Assembly (NCBI GenBank): GCA_013396655.1
Contig: WBMV01000298.1
Location: 3,131,644 to 3,195,643 of the forward strand
Reading direction: 5' to 3'
DNA length: 64,000 bases
From: Campylorhamphus procurvoides
Taxonomy: Eukaryota; Chordata; Aves; Passeriformes; Dendrocolaptidae
The notes beneath the pieces are model-generated. The model made no database searches and was not told the origin of the DNA. It was given only the letters and a program-made list of their open reading frames with translations. Below are positions 1 through 11,436 of the stretch, piece after piece (within the stretch, counting starts at the first letter, position 1; each line of letters begins with the position of its first letter). A program made the position numbers and the translations under genes.

Positions 1-1698
1 AATAAGCAAATACCACAGATGAAGGAAAAGTCCTGAAACCCAGGAAGTAGCAACATATTGAGTATGGGCTGGTGGTGATGGTTGGAAAAAACCAATAAGG
101 AAGAAAAAAATATACTGGCTATTTAAACTTAAAACATCCAACATTGATACTGATTTGATTGCTCTTTACAGAAATAGCTCATTTGTGGCAATTCTATTTT
201 TGACCACTAGTTCCACTTCTGAGGGCAGTAATTTGGTGCAGCTACCTTTATCAAAGGGTCATTAGACAAAGACAGACTATAGGAAAAAAACATTCTTAAA
301 TGATTCATAAATGAATAAGATAATTAAGGCAAGAGAATTCCACTGAAAAGCCAACATTTTCCACCATCTTTCACATATTTCAGATGCAGGATAAAAACTG
401 TCAGTAAGTACTGACTTATGAAAATAATGACCATTGTAAAATGATTTTCTGTTTCACTTGACTCTATAAGGCCAGTAATCTGTTGCTAATGAAGCAGGCA
501 GGGTGCACAGCATCTCCTTTTCTGGGACACTGAAAAACAACCAGTCATATGTACAGCAAATGTCTTTGGCAACACTGTGTGGCCTTAACTGGAATTTACC
601 GTGCTGTTACAATTTTATGGCTCAATCATAATATTATTAAAACATCATTTTTCTGTATTTAATTTATTTATTGTCTCTAGTGGTAGACACCGAGACTGGT
701 GAGCTAGCTTATATTAACATTTCAGAGTAATAATAGAAACAAGCAATTATCTTTGGGCATAAAAATCACTTTAATTAGACATTCAGAAAAGGGAATGGAC
801 AGACAATGATGAATCATTATTGTGTGGTTTAATCAGACAGTCAGCTGGTCTGCAAGAGATGCTCAAGAAAGTGCTTTGGCTGATTGAGTGAAATGTAGAC
901 AAGGAGAAATGGTCAGCTTCCTTGAGTCTCTTTGCATTATCAATAAGGTAAATACATTAGCCCATCATTTCCTTGAAATCACAGGAAGATTTGGAGCTTG
1001 CTAAAAGTTAATAAATATATTTTCTTTACTTTGTCTTAAGGATCCTATCAAAATAAAAGTAACTTAATACTTGTAGGCCATTCTTCTGAGTCTTCACTGG
1101 CTTTCCTTCTACCATATATCAGTCTTCTTCTGTCACATGTGAAAATTTGAATGGAAGACCCCCTCTATGGCAGTGTTACCTGACTGTACTTCCAGGTAAA
1201 CCTGTGCATAATACAAGATTTTTGCAGTGGCCTTCTTGGTACTTGCTATTTTCCAGATCAAAAGATGAGAAAAGAGAATTATGCCTGAGACTTGCTTGCC
1301 TCATGTAAGTGAGCAGAGCTTTTTACCACTTCAGACTGCATCCATGGCCCTGCTTTATTTCTGCGACAATTTTCAGGTCAATTATAACACAGTGATCCCC
1401 TCATGTAATGAAAGATGAAACCAGATGGTATTGCAAACTCAGTGTAATTTAGGTGCTGTATCACACAGTATCTATCATATGATAAACAAGACTCATTTGC
1501 GTACTGAGAATCTTGATAGCTCTGCAAAGACCCCAAATGAACTGGATAATTCAGCATGATTTTTTATCAACATACAGCTAATGCAGCTCAAGTGTATATG
1601 TGCTGCTCAGACAAACACAAAGGCAAAACCACAGCTCGATGGCAACTCGTGAACACGGGCATTTTGAGGCTGTGTGCCAGGGCACAGTGGGCATGCAG
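1..1698. other. Unique AT-rich non-coding sequence
   Basis: No open frame with a recognisable product and no interspersed repeat is seen. The part from about 640 to 960 is AT-rich with several homeodomain-like cores (TTTAATTAGAC near 770, TTTAATCAGA near 828) and little simple repeat, so it is a candidate conserved non-coding element. That is inference from composition only. Confidence 0.6.
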
Positions 1699-1703
1699 AT
1701 GCC

Positions 1704-2127
1704 TGCCATGCTTTAATAACACCCAGCAACTAAGTACCACTCACTGCCCTGCTGCTCCCAGTGGGAGGGGAAGGAGAATTGGAAAAAATGTAAAACCTGT
1801 TGGTTGAGATAAGAACACTTTAATCCTTGAAATAATTTAAAATATAAAACTAATTAATAATAATGAAAAAGGAGATAAGAAAAAACCCAGAGAGGAAGAA
1901 AACTCAAGAAAGACTAGTGATGCACTACACAATTAGCTCACTCCTCGCTGACTGATGCCCAGCCCTTCCCTGAGGAGCAACTGGCCCCTCACAGCCAAGG
2001 GCCCGCAGTTTAAATAGTGGGCATGATGTTCTGTGGTATGGAACATCCCCAGGATGGGCTGGGCAGGGCAATTTCTGATTTTTAGATGTGCTGACACCTA
2101 CTGGGATGCCATCTGTCATGACCCACA
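1704..2127 (-). mobile_element. Partial ERV LTR, minus strand
   Basis: The plus-strand left edge (TGCCATGCTTTAA followed by CCAGCAACTAAG) resembles the reverse complement of the 3' end of a common passerine ERV LTR. Further matches to the remembered family are the segment around GTTGAGATAAGAACACTTTAAT near 1803-1823, a CATCACTAGTC-like segment on the minus strand, and ATTTAAACTG followed by GGAACATCCC-like sequence near 2010-2050. Read on the minus strand, the promoter-proximal and R regions are kept, but most of the U3 part of the longer family is absent. The right boundary near 2127 is uncertain and I could not fix a target-site duplication. It carries no gene; the small open frame on its minus strand is incidental. 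Confidence 0.6.
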
Positions 2128-2369
2128 GATAGGGGAGTGGTGTTGATTATAAATTCTCTTCAGGCTTAATGAAGGTACTGGACATGCATCAGGGAACACT
2201 TATGTTTTTATTCTACAGTCATCTTAACTCTGGCAACCAGCCCACTATTTAGACTCAAATTGTGTTGGCTCTTAAATTTATACAATAGACTTCCACAAGG
2301 GTGGACGCAAACAAGCCCTTAATTTTGTACAGTACACTCAGTAAGTTCTCAATTCCCACAACAAACTCC

Positions 2370-2433
2370 TCAAAGGTGCTGATTAACAAGCCACAACACT
2401 ACTTTTCAAAGGTGCTGGCTCACAAGCCACAAC
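2370..2433. repeat. Two-copy tandem repeat, 36-bp period
   Basis: A 28-bp block at 2370-2397 recurs at 2406-2433 with 25 of 28 positions identical (core TCAAAGGTGCTG and ACAAGCCACAAC). A weaker third copy may precede it, ending in CCCACAAC near 2361. Such short sub-repeats are frequent in retroviral LTRs and leaders, but no LTR boundary is visible here. Confidence 0.7.
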
Positions 2434-2601
2434 GCACCATTACACAAGCTCCCTGCTCCCAAAGTTCAGTACGGAATATGGGGTAGAATATGATAGCCAT
2501 GCTTGCCCAGGCAAAGCAAGGGAAGAACACAAAGAATATCACCAGTCCTTTGATTGATCTTGCATTAGTCCTGCCATGTGGATGTTCTGGAACTGAGGCT
2601 G

Positions 2602-2677
2602 TGAGAAAAAGAAAGCAAAAGAGAAAGAGGAAAGGAGAGACGAAAGAGAAGAGAGGGGGAAAAAAAGAATGAGGGGG
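2602..2677. repeat. Purine-rich low-complexity tract
   Basis: About 75 bases are almost wholly A and G (GAGAAAAAGAAAG-like) with three pyrimidine interruptions. It also yields a spurious Lys/Arg/Glu-rich open frame. Confidence 0.8.
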
Positions 2678-3806
2678 CCCAATCTGCTCCCTTTAAGTTA
2701 ACCTGGTGAGTGCCTTACACAAATTAGAAATTGTCCACGTTTTGTTCATGCATGCACAGCCAGCCCTTCTGCAGGAAGTGAGCTGAGAGAGGGGACACTG
2801 ACCACAAGTCTCAAGGCAGAGCAGGGAGTTGGCTCAGAATAGTGTTTCCCCACCTCTGTGGGACCCTGTCCTCCAATTGCCTTTCCTGTTGCAATATTCA
2901 GAATGTTTGGGACAAAACATGTTTAGAACTGGTCCTGTACACAATCTCTTTACCACATGAGGTGCCTGGGCACCTTGCTGCAATACATGATAAAGCTGGG
3001 TGTCTGAAATACGGATTCAGAAAGGTGAGCATGCTGAGTTGAGAGTCCTCTTGGTTAGCTAATAAGAAGCCCTGAGTGCAGGGCTTGGGAAATATCTACA
3101 TGTCACTAATGGTTTGCAGCTGGAAGATCCTGCCAGAGCTGGTCACCAAAAGGTCATCTTCCTGAAAATTGGTGGTTCTTTCTCCAATTTCCTTTCATGA
3201 GAAACTCTAGATGAAAGCCAGGCTTAGGATCTTCTACATGACACTGGTAGCCACCAGAGCAGTAAGTGTTTTTGTACTGCTGTTCTCCATCGTGCTGGAT
3301 GATGCCTTTACATTTTCCATCCGATTGTCTGTGAGCTAAAGAGATTATCAAGACAGCTGGAGTAAGGATATCAGCCCTGCTGGAGAGGAATGCTTGCTTC
3401 CATATGTTATGCCTTACAGGGTGAAAATGCTAGGAGTCAATGAGGAATAAAAGTGGCCACCAGAAGATGCCTACTGGTCTCTGTGCTTGATGCAGTAGTT
3501 ATTTGGATGGATTAGAGCAATCTCCTGAAGGGAAAAAAAATCCTAGTTGAAACCCACATATTTTTTCTTTGCCATACCTGATATTTGAAGACCCATGTTA
3601 AGTCCATGGATACCCCCTCTGAAGAGTATCCTCAGGGTATCTGGATACCCTTGGGTGCCTAAGTCCTGCAGAGACCAAATCTCTCCTTCTGGAACCATAG
3701 TGGCCACTTCCCCCTCTTCTTGTGTTTTTCAAATTAAACCCCCAGGAGAAAATCTCAGAGAAGGGCAGCGTGGCAGCTGACAGAGTGGGCATCTGGTGAG
3801 TTCCAC

Positions 3807-3811
3807 CCAGG
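3807..3811. repeat. Target-site duplication (left), CCAGG
   Basis: CCAGG lies directly before the TG start of the LTR at 3812 and is repeated exactly directly after its CA end (4833-4837). Five bases is the usual target duplication of ERVL-type and some other avian ERVs. Confidence 0.8.
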
Positions 3812-4832
3812 TGTTGTGGGTTTCTGTGGCTAAGTGTTTTCATAGGGAGAAGGATGGCTTCTGTTAGATACTGCTAGAAGTTTCCCCTATCCTACAGACC
3901 CAATCATAGTTGGGTCCAGGAGGGACCCCCTGCTTTTGATCTGCTTCTGTATGATAACATATATAAGAATTGAGGAATTGTTGCACAGTTGAAAATTGCA
4001 GCCATGGATTAGCAATGCAGACATCAAGGCCAGTGCAGGAGGAGAAGGAGCAGGAGGGACCCCATGGGAGAAGGGGAAGGTCTCAGAGCTATGATTCCCT
4101 GTAGCCCATGGTGAAGTATCATGCTGATGCGAGCTGTCCCCTCGCAGCTCATGGGAGGCCATCGGGGTGCAAAGACTCCCCCATGCTGGAGCAGGAGGAT
4201 GCATGAAGGAGGCTGTTACCTTGTGGGAGGCCCCAAGATGGAGTGGGGTCTTCCTGAAGCAGGTGCAGCTTATCCATAAGAGACTGCACCCTACGGAATG
4301 ACCCACAGGAGAGCAGAGGACTGTCTCTCGTGGGAGGGAACCCATGGAAAGCAGGGGAAGGACTCAGAGTTATGGTCCCCTGGAGCCATGGGGAGGACTG
4401 TGGTGAAATGGGTGGTCCCCCTGAAGTCCACAGAAAGACCCATGAGACATCAGATTTTGGAAGAACTGCTGCCCAAAAAGGGCTTTGGACTTTTACGTTG
4501 GAAGCAACAACTGACTGCAAACTTTCCATTCCATGTCCCCCGCACCATTAGGGGGAGGAGGGAGAGCATGGAAAGACCAAGGGGTGGTTGAAATTAGTGT
4601 TTCTAAGACTGTTTTATTTCTTATTTTTAGTTCTTAGCTTGTCAGTAATAAATTTAAGCTTTATTCTGAGTCTGTCTTACCCACTGAAGTTAATCAATCT
4701 TCTCTCAGCCGTTATCTCCACTTGTAAACTCCTAGATTGGCGTTTTATTTCTTTCCCTCTAGAAAGGCGAAAGACGGAGGTTGAAGCAGTTTGGGTGGAC
4801 ACCAGGCATTCAGCCAGGGTCAGACAGCCACA
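3812..4832 (+). mobile_element. Solo ERV LTR, about 1.02 kb, plus strand
   Basis: The element opens with TGTTGTGGGTTTCTGTGGC and closes with CAGACAGCCACA, the TG...CA ends of an LTR, and is bounded on both sides by CCAGG. Inside, TGGCTTCTGTTAGATACTGC and GCTAGAAGTTTCCCC near the start, TATGATAACATATATAAGAA at 3951-3970 (TATA-like), GTGGGAGGGAACCC-type sub-repeats from about 4160 to 4400, and a polyadenylation signal AATAAA at 4647-4652 all match, by memory, a long passerine ERVL LTR family (TguLTR5-like). No internal retroviral sequence flanks it, so it is a solo LTR left by LTR-LTR recombination. The reading frames within 3887-4983 are incidental. The same family occurs on the other strand at 40440-41222. 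Divergence looks moderate to high, so promoter activity today is doubtful. Confidence 0.85.
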
Positions 4833-4837
4833 CCAGG
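4833..4837. repeat. Target-site duplication (right), CCAGG
   Basis: Exact copy of 3807-3811, immediately after the terminal CCACA of the LTR. The pair fixes both ends of the insertion. Confidence 0.8.
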
Positions 4838-7800
4838 GCAGCTCTGGCAGACAAAAATTTTCTCCCAAAGCAGAGGAGATGTGCAGCATGGAAAAAAGAG
4901 TATCTATACAGCTGAGAAAGAGCATGCTGAGCATATCAGTCATTACCTCTGAGAGGAGGTACTGGAGTTTGAAAGGAAACTGAACTCCCTTTTCCCTTTT
5001 CAGCAACATAAAATGGTATGGTTATAATCGACTTTATAGGGACACCCAAAGAAGCTAACTGATGACTGACTTTGAGACAAGGCAGACAGAGATGCTTTGC
5101 TTCCTTCAACATTGAGACTATATTGAGCAAAGACTGCTCTTCTCACATGACTGCCAGGAGGGCAGTTAGTAGCCCATGTCTGTTGACTCATGTGGTGGCC
5201 ATAGGGTTTGGGCTATCCTCACTGCCACCTCAGCTTGGTCCTTGGAGTTTCATGGGCGTTCTGGGGATGGACCTTTTCAGAAAAGTCCCAATGGTCCTGC
5301 TGTCACTGTCATTCCTTGCAGTGCAGCTGGCCTGCATTGCCTGTCCATTGTGACTATTGGGGTCTGATGGATGTTAAAAGCTCCCAAGGGACATCACAAT
5401 AATTGTGGCAAGGTCTCTGGATGTAATGGGAGACTCAGTTAATATGTGTGAAACAGACACTAGCCATTCTGAGGTCAGAACCGCTAGGGAGAGCTGATGG
5501 CTAATGAGTCGTTGGTTTCTGTTTTCTGTTTGCTAATTATTTAATTTCTTTTAATTTTTCCTTAATTTCTACAGGTTCTTAGTCTATAGCTTACATGAGA
5601 ATTTGCTGTTTCAGCAGACGCTCCTCCACAAACCTACAGGCTAAACAAACATAGAAAACAAAGTTAAAACAAGTGTGAAAATACCAGAAGAGGATAAGAA
5701 CTATTTTTTCAGATGGTGTTTGTATTTGTTTCACCCTTCTAGGCCAATCCATGACAAACCAAGACAGAGTATGGAATGGTGGGAGAGCAGCACAGAGTTG
5801 CTTGCAGGGCTGCTTGCTGGGCTTGCTTCTGCAGCCCAGCACAGACTGTGATCTCCTGGAACAGCAAAAAAGCTGCCTTGTGCAAGAACCTGGTCAACTG
5901 GCTGTTGAACCCAAGACAAAAATGGCCCCTCACTTTCTTCTGGTCTCATGTTATTCTGGATTAATCTCTGGTATAGTCACATTTGAGTGATCTGCTAGTT
6001 CTGTCACACAGGGAGCACCTGAAATTTCTCATGTGAGTTCAGTGGCACGACTCTCTCTCAACCTGAGCAAGTCAGGGTAGGCATGCCCACAACCCCTTCC
6101 CCTGCAGGACTCAGAAGGGAGGCTGCACAAATTTGGCTATATTGCAAATTGCCTTTTTCCATCCTCTTTTGGTCTTTGCTGACTCTATTATTGAGCTGCA
6201 CTGACCAGGCACTAAACAAACACTGGGTATTCAGCACCAGGCTTTGGTTTCTGCACTTACAGCACATAACTGCCTGTGGGATAAAGCCCCAGTTGAAAGA
6301 GTATTTAGGCATAACTTCTTGGTGATTACTTTTAGTGACCTTATGCTAAGCCCCTTCAGAAGACAAAGGCAGCTGAGGGCATTAAGCCTTGAGGATGGTG
6401 CTTGGTGTCTCACAAATTTGGCTCTTACAATGACAAAACTTTCTAAGTCGATGCTTAATCAAGTGACAAAACCAGCTGGGAAGTTAAACAGTGATTAACT
6501 GTCTGCATCCATATCTGAGGAGGCTAAAGAACTCAGCCAAGAGGTATTTTAAAATGAATGTAACTAGTTTCTGCACACAGTAGGAGATGAGAAATAGGGA
6601 ATGCATTCTGGAGAGGGTATTTACCATATTTTCACACTTACAGCTAGCAGGATAGCTGGGAGGAAAAATATCCATTTATTCATCCATTCAAGTTATAAAT
6701 GAGTGTGGGTTATACCAAGGGAATTGACTGAAGCACTGACTAAAGCATCATCTCTTTTCCCTTAGCCCTCCCAGGGCTGCTCCCTACCATTGTCCATCCT
6801 CCCTCTCATTTGCCTCCATTTCTTATTCCAATCTTTATTATTGCCTACCTTACTACTCTCTCCTCTGATTTTGTGTGCATATCCAAGCTGGGAGTCATAC
6901 GTATAAATACTGATTTACAGTACTCAGATGATGTAAGTTGTGTGCAAGACAAAATGGTAGAGGATGTGAGCAGTGCTGGATGCTTAACGTACAGGAATAG
7001 ACTGCAGTGTGCTGGTTGGAGGTTAATACTACTTCTCACAGCTGACTATAGACTTCTAGTATTTACTGCGGCTACAGGGTTTTAAAAACATAATTAAAGA
7101 TTAACGAACCTTAACAAGTTCTCTATCTGACAGAGGAATGTTAATAGAAATGTAAAATTCTGCATAGCCGTGTGGCTTAGGCAACCGTATTGCAGTTAAT
7201 AAAGCTGAAATATCGGAAAAACTGAGGATGGTGGCACATTGACTTTAATGGCAGAAGTTAGTCAGCTCTGTGCCTTTTGTTTGTGCTTCTCAGACCGTTT
7301 AGGTTTAGATAGTTTTGACCAGAACAGGATGGTGTTATTTATTATGTCATATCTACTTGTTTCTAAGAACAACTCATCTGGGCACATGCAATGGTATATG
7401 CACACTCCAAAACAAAAATAATATTAACTGGTGTTCTGGCCAGTACTCTCATCTAATGAATCTCATAAAATTACTTTTCTCCCAGCCCTTAACTACTCTT
7501 CAGCAAGGAGAATGGCTTTCCCAGCAATGTATCTGAATCGCAGCCGAAGTGGAAACAGAGTTCTGTTATAGTCACAGAAAAATATTTTAAAAGTGAATTT
7601 CTGTTATAGACAGATGATAACATTCTTTTTACCACAAGAACCCATGCTACATTTTCTGCTTCACTTAGTGCATGTTATAAAACACAGTTTTATGTGCTAA
7701 CTTTACAAACCAACAAAAATCTGTGACTGTATTTTATGCTAGACTTGGAGGATTAATTTTCCTGAGTGGTGCAGATACTTCTGTCTCCAACAGCGTACAT

Positions 7801-8635
7801 TTTCCACAATGTCTATTGGTGAAGGCATGCATATGAGGAGTGGGAGCCATGGATTCTCTTCTTCAGCCTAGGATTTTTGGCTGCTTTCCATATTGTCTGT
7901 GGGATTGAATTTTTTGAAGAGCATCTTGACATTTTCACTTCCAAATTGACAGCTGTGTAAGGTAGCAAAAAGGAGAGAACAGAAAGGGAGGTAAGAAAAA
8001 GAAAGGGTTTAAAGGAGGCCTGAATTATCCTGAAGTATATGAATTAAATGGGCTTTTCTGCTTTCTGTATCCTGACCAGTGAAAATTCTTATCAGTTCTA
8101 CACATTATCCTCCTCTTCCCTGCTGTCTTCAAAAGAAAGTGGCTCTGATTGGCAATTCTTTCCCCATGATTTTCCATGGCATAAATCTGACAGTTTTTAT
8201 GCAATCAGAATATGCCTGGATATTTTTTTTCACTGTAGTTGTCTTATCATCTTATCCTGACTCTTCAGAATTTTCTGTCCCGGTTTTTTTCTATAGTGGT
8301 GAAGAGTATGGAAAAGTCAGATTTATTGCTTATTAAATGGTATTCATTGTTTCTGTTGGACAGTTAGTGTGGGTAAGCACTGGTGAAATGGATTTGGAGA
8401 GCCTATGGGGCTTTTTGCAATTCTGGACATAATTATCTTCTGTGTCATTGACCTGTAAAAGCAGACTTAGTGGCCAGTGCTGATTTGGAAGATAAAATTC
8501 CCAGCAGCATTATTTTACAGAGGCCTTCAAAGTCTCCTACTTTAAGCAGCAATGAGTCTGACTGGTACTTGTCCCTCATTATAAATACAGTATCCAGAGG
8601 GTGACATTTGCAGCAATCCCAGACACACCTACACT
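4838..8635. other. Non-coding, no gene seen
   Basis: Only short unrelated open frames occur (all under 95 codons). A pyrimidine run ending in CTACAG at 5569-5574 has the form of a splice acceptor, but no open exon of recognisable family follows, so I do not call an exon. No interspersed repeat was recognised. Confidence 0.55.
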
Positions 8636-9352
8636 TTGGAAGAAGTCATTGAGAGCAGCCCTGCAGAGAAAGCCTTGGGGGTGATAGTCGATGAAAGACT
8701 CAACATAAGCTGTCAGTGTCCACTCACAGCCCAGAAAGCCAAATGTATGTGGGCTGCATCAAAAGCAGTGTGGCCAGCAGGTCATAAGAGGTCATTTTCC
8801 TATTACTCTGCTCTTGTGAGACCCCACCTGGAGTACTGTGTATAGTTCTGGTGTTTCCCACATAAGAAGGACATGGAACTGTTAGAGCAAGTCCAGAGAA
8901 GAGCCACAAAACTGGTAAGAAGACTGGAGTATCTCTCCTGTGAAGACAGGCTGAGCAAGTTTGGGCTGTTCATCTTGTAGAAGAGAAGGCTGTGTCAAGA
9001 CCTGATAGCAACCTTACAGTATCTAAAGGAAGTCTACAGCGAAGTCAGAGAGGAACTCTTCACCAGAAACTGTAGTGATAGGACAAAGAGTAATGGGTGC
9101 AACTTGAAAGAGAGGAAATTTAGGTTAGATATTAGGAAGCAATTTTTCACTGTGAAGGTGATTAGACACTAGAACAGGTTGCCCAGGGATGTTGTGAATG
9201 CCCCAACACTGGCAGCGTTCAAGCCTAGGTTGGATCAGGCCTTGAGCAACCTGGTCTGGTGCGAGATGTCCCTTCCCATGGCAGGAGGGTTTGGGATTGG
9301 ATGATCTTTAAGGTCCATTCCAACCCTTTAACATTCTGCTATTCTGTGATTG
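8636..9352 (+). mobile_element. CR1 LINE, 5'-truncated, plus strand
   Basis: This is the 3' end of a CR1 retrotransposon. A fragment of the pol reading frame (8636-8845) carries the hallmark residues [13 protein letters not shown] and [11 protein letters not shown] of the C-terminal part of the CR1 reverse transcriptase. It stops at TAG where related copies have CAG. Beyond it, the DNA continues through CR1 landmarks (GTCCAGAGAAGAGCCAC, AACAGGTTGCCCAGGGATG, GATGATCTTTAAGGTCCATT) to an octamer-like tail, ATTCTGCTATTCTGTGATTG, typical of CR1 3' ends. Internal stops and indels show it is dead. The 5' boundary near 8636 reflects incomplete reverse transcription. Confidence 0.93.
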
Positions 9353-9540
9353 TTTCTCCAAGGGGGGCAGTGAGGTGGAGGGAAGGTCTGCTATCTACAG
9401 CTGATCTGAAATGCTCAAGTTAAAGTAGGTAATAGGAAAAAAGCTGTGGTTATCCATCTGGTATCTTTTATTTACTGACAGACAAAACATAAAGTATTAG
9501 TTCTATTAGTACCATACTTGGGATGTCCAATCTAACATAC

Positions 9541-9990
9541 CTAGCTCAGAGCATGTACAGTAGTTACTCTGAGGTTCAGGGCAAATAAAGGGTGTAGGAG
9601 CTGTTGCCTTGAGGAGTGAGGAAAAAAACTTCTGGCAACTTCACTAGGAGATAAGTGAGCAGGAGCTTTAATGAGCCAACAGTCTCCAGGAATACATTTA
9701 CACAGGAATCCCCCCTTTAGACCCTCGTTACAAGATTTTATAATAGTGTCCATCCAATCCCATTCTGTTATTTCCCCCAGTTCTGCCCCATTCTGCCCTC
9801 GACACACCCTGTTAGGAATTGGGTCTGGGGTCTCAGGACCCTTCCTTCATTGTCATCGTCATCTTCACAGCACATCAGGTCCTTGGAGGCCTTCCAAAGG
9901 TTCAAATTTGGAGGTCCTTCTGTCCCTGTCTTTATCTTGTGGTACAGGCTTCACGGTGCTTTTCTGCAATGCTACCCTGAAATAAAGACT
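9541..9990 (-). mobile_element. Possible ERV internal fragment, minus strand
   Basis: On the minus strand an 88-codon frame (9541-9807) follows a stretch in another frame with an acidic cluster (CCEDDDDNEG). The two look like one frameshifted coding stretch. The sequence is richer in GC than its flanks and resembles, by weak recollection, the internal part of passerine retroviral elements. No LTR, protease or reverse-transcriptase motif is adjacent, so the assignment is tentative; a processed pseudogene fragment is the alternative. Sequence up to about 10330 on the same side may belong to it. Confidence 0.35.
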
Positions 9991-11396
9991 AAACAGCTAA
10001 TGGAATTCTAAGGGGTTGATATAGGATAGGGTCGGTGTGTCTAAACATTCAGCTACTGAAGTTATTTTACTAGTGCATTAGATCTATGATATTTCTAACA
10101 TCTATAAAATTAAAAAATCAAAAATCAAAGAACCCTTAGGCATCAGAGTGCTCACCATGAGTGGCTGCTGATGACATTGGTGTCAGCAAGGCAGGATCTG
10201 CTCTCTTATAGCAGCAGCCTAAATGTTGATCAAGATCATTGTGGTGTTGTGGCACAGGAGAACTTGCTGGAGGGAATCTGCGCAGTGGTACGGCATCGTT
10301 GACTTAGGCTCCCCTGCCTAGTGAAATGAACCCTGGCTCTTCATATCCCTTTCCGTCTTCCTCTCTCCAAATGCCAGTGCACAGCCAAACTGCTGGCTCC
10401 AGGGTAGTGGCACCATCTTCCCACCTATTGGGGTAGTACCAGCTTTGGAGAAAAACATTTGTTTTTTCCCCTTCCATCAGCTGATGGGAAGCTGCTGCTG
10501 TCTATGCTCTTTGCCTTTCATTCCTGCTCTCGTCTCCTACTCCAACTGTGATTTTCCACTTTTTGCTTTTCATGCAAATGAAAACCATTTTCTTTTTGCT
10601 CAGTTAGAGAAGAGGAGGTATAACAATTTAACTCTACCTTAACTTTGTGTCCCTCAAGTTTGCATGTCCTGAAAACTCTCCTTTAGGGTATTGTGATTTG
10701 AAATGATGTCCAAATAACGGTACTTTTCAATTTAAACTATAGTTATTGCACACAGAACATCTGTGCTCTCCCATTAAAAAGCTGTTCCTCACAGTAGCAC
10801 TTCATTATGCCAATATGGTGGTTTGGTTTTTTGGGTTTGTTTTTTTTTCTTCCCCCACAGCCTGAGCATTTTAAAGGGGCATCTGCAATTTAAACACCTG
10901 ACTTGTACTAGGTGTAGAGGAGCAAGGCCAGCTTTCCAGGTATTATGATACACTAAGACTGAGTTCCCCAGGCTAGCACAGTCTGGAGCAATTTCTCAGA
11001 AGGACATCTAGCTCCTACCCAATTAATGTACCGCTGTGTCATTTCTTTGCATTTACAAATTTTATTTTTTTCCAGACTTTTCTGTTTGTCTTAGAAAATG
11101 ACAGTACCCACAGTAATTCTCTACTCTTAACTCAGCTCTGTGTTGTCATCTTGTAGTTACTTTTTTGAGAGATGATACCTGGTCTTTGACCCACTTCATA
11201 GATAAAGTTAATCTCCTACAATCTTGGGTACAGCTTCCTCTCTGTGAGCTATCTAATCCTTAGGCTTAGGTCAGAACCTTTTTGATAGCTGTTTCTGAAA
11301 GAAAAACCTTTTATGAGATAAAGTGTCTAAACAGCAGAGGGTGGGATGTTTCCAGGTAAAATTTTGATGATTCTTTTTTCATACTTGAATCTACCT

Positions 11397-11436
11397 CTTT
11401 TTTTTTTGTTTTGTTTTGGTTTGTTTTTTTTTTTTT
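11397..11436. repeat. T-rich low-complexity run
   Basis: About 40 bases of T with occasional G or GG. It could be the A-tail of an old minus-strand retrocopy or simple slippage; no retrocopy body was recognised next to it. Confidence 0.7.

Larger units (their letters stand above)
2128..3806. other. Non-coding sequence with short low-complexity parts
   Basis: No gene is supported. It contains a two-copy 36-bp-period repeat (2370-2433) and a purine-rich tract (2602-2677), listed separately. The rest looks unique. Confidence 0.55.

Noticed and set aside
3887..4983. Overlapping frames of 97 to 152 codons on both strands
   Set aside because: They lie within or run out of the solo LTR at 3812-4832. 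Frames in several registers and both strands over the same DNA are a by-product of its GC-richer sub-repeats.
5540..5640. Splice-acceptor-like pyrimidine run ending CTACAG
   Set aside because: No open, recognisable exon follows and no donor could be paired with it.
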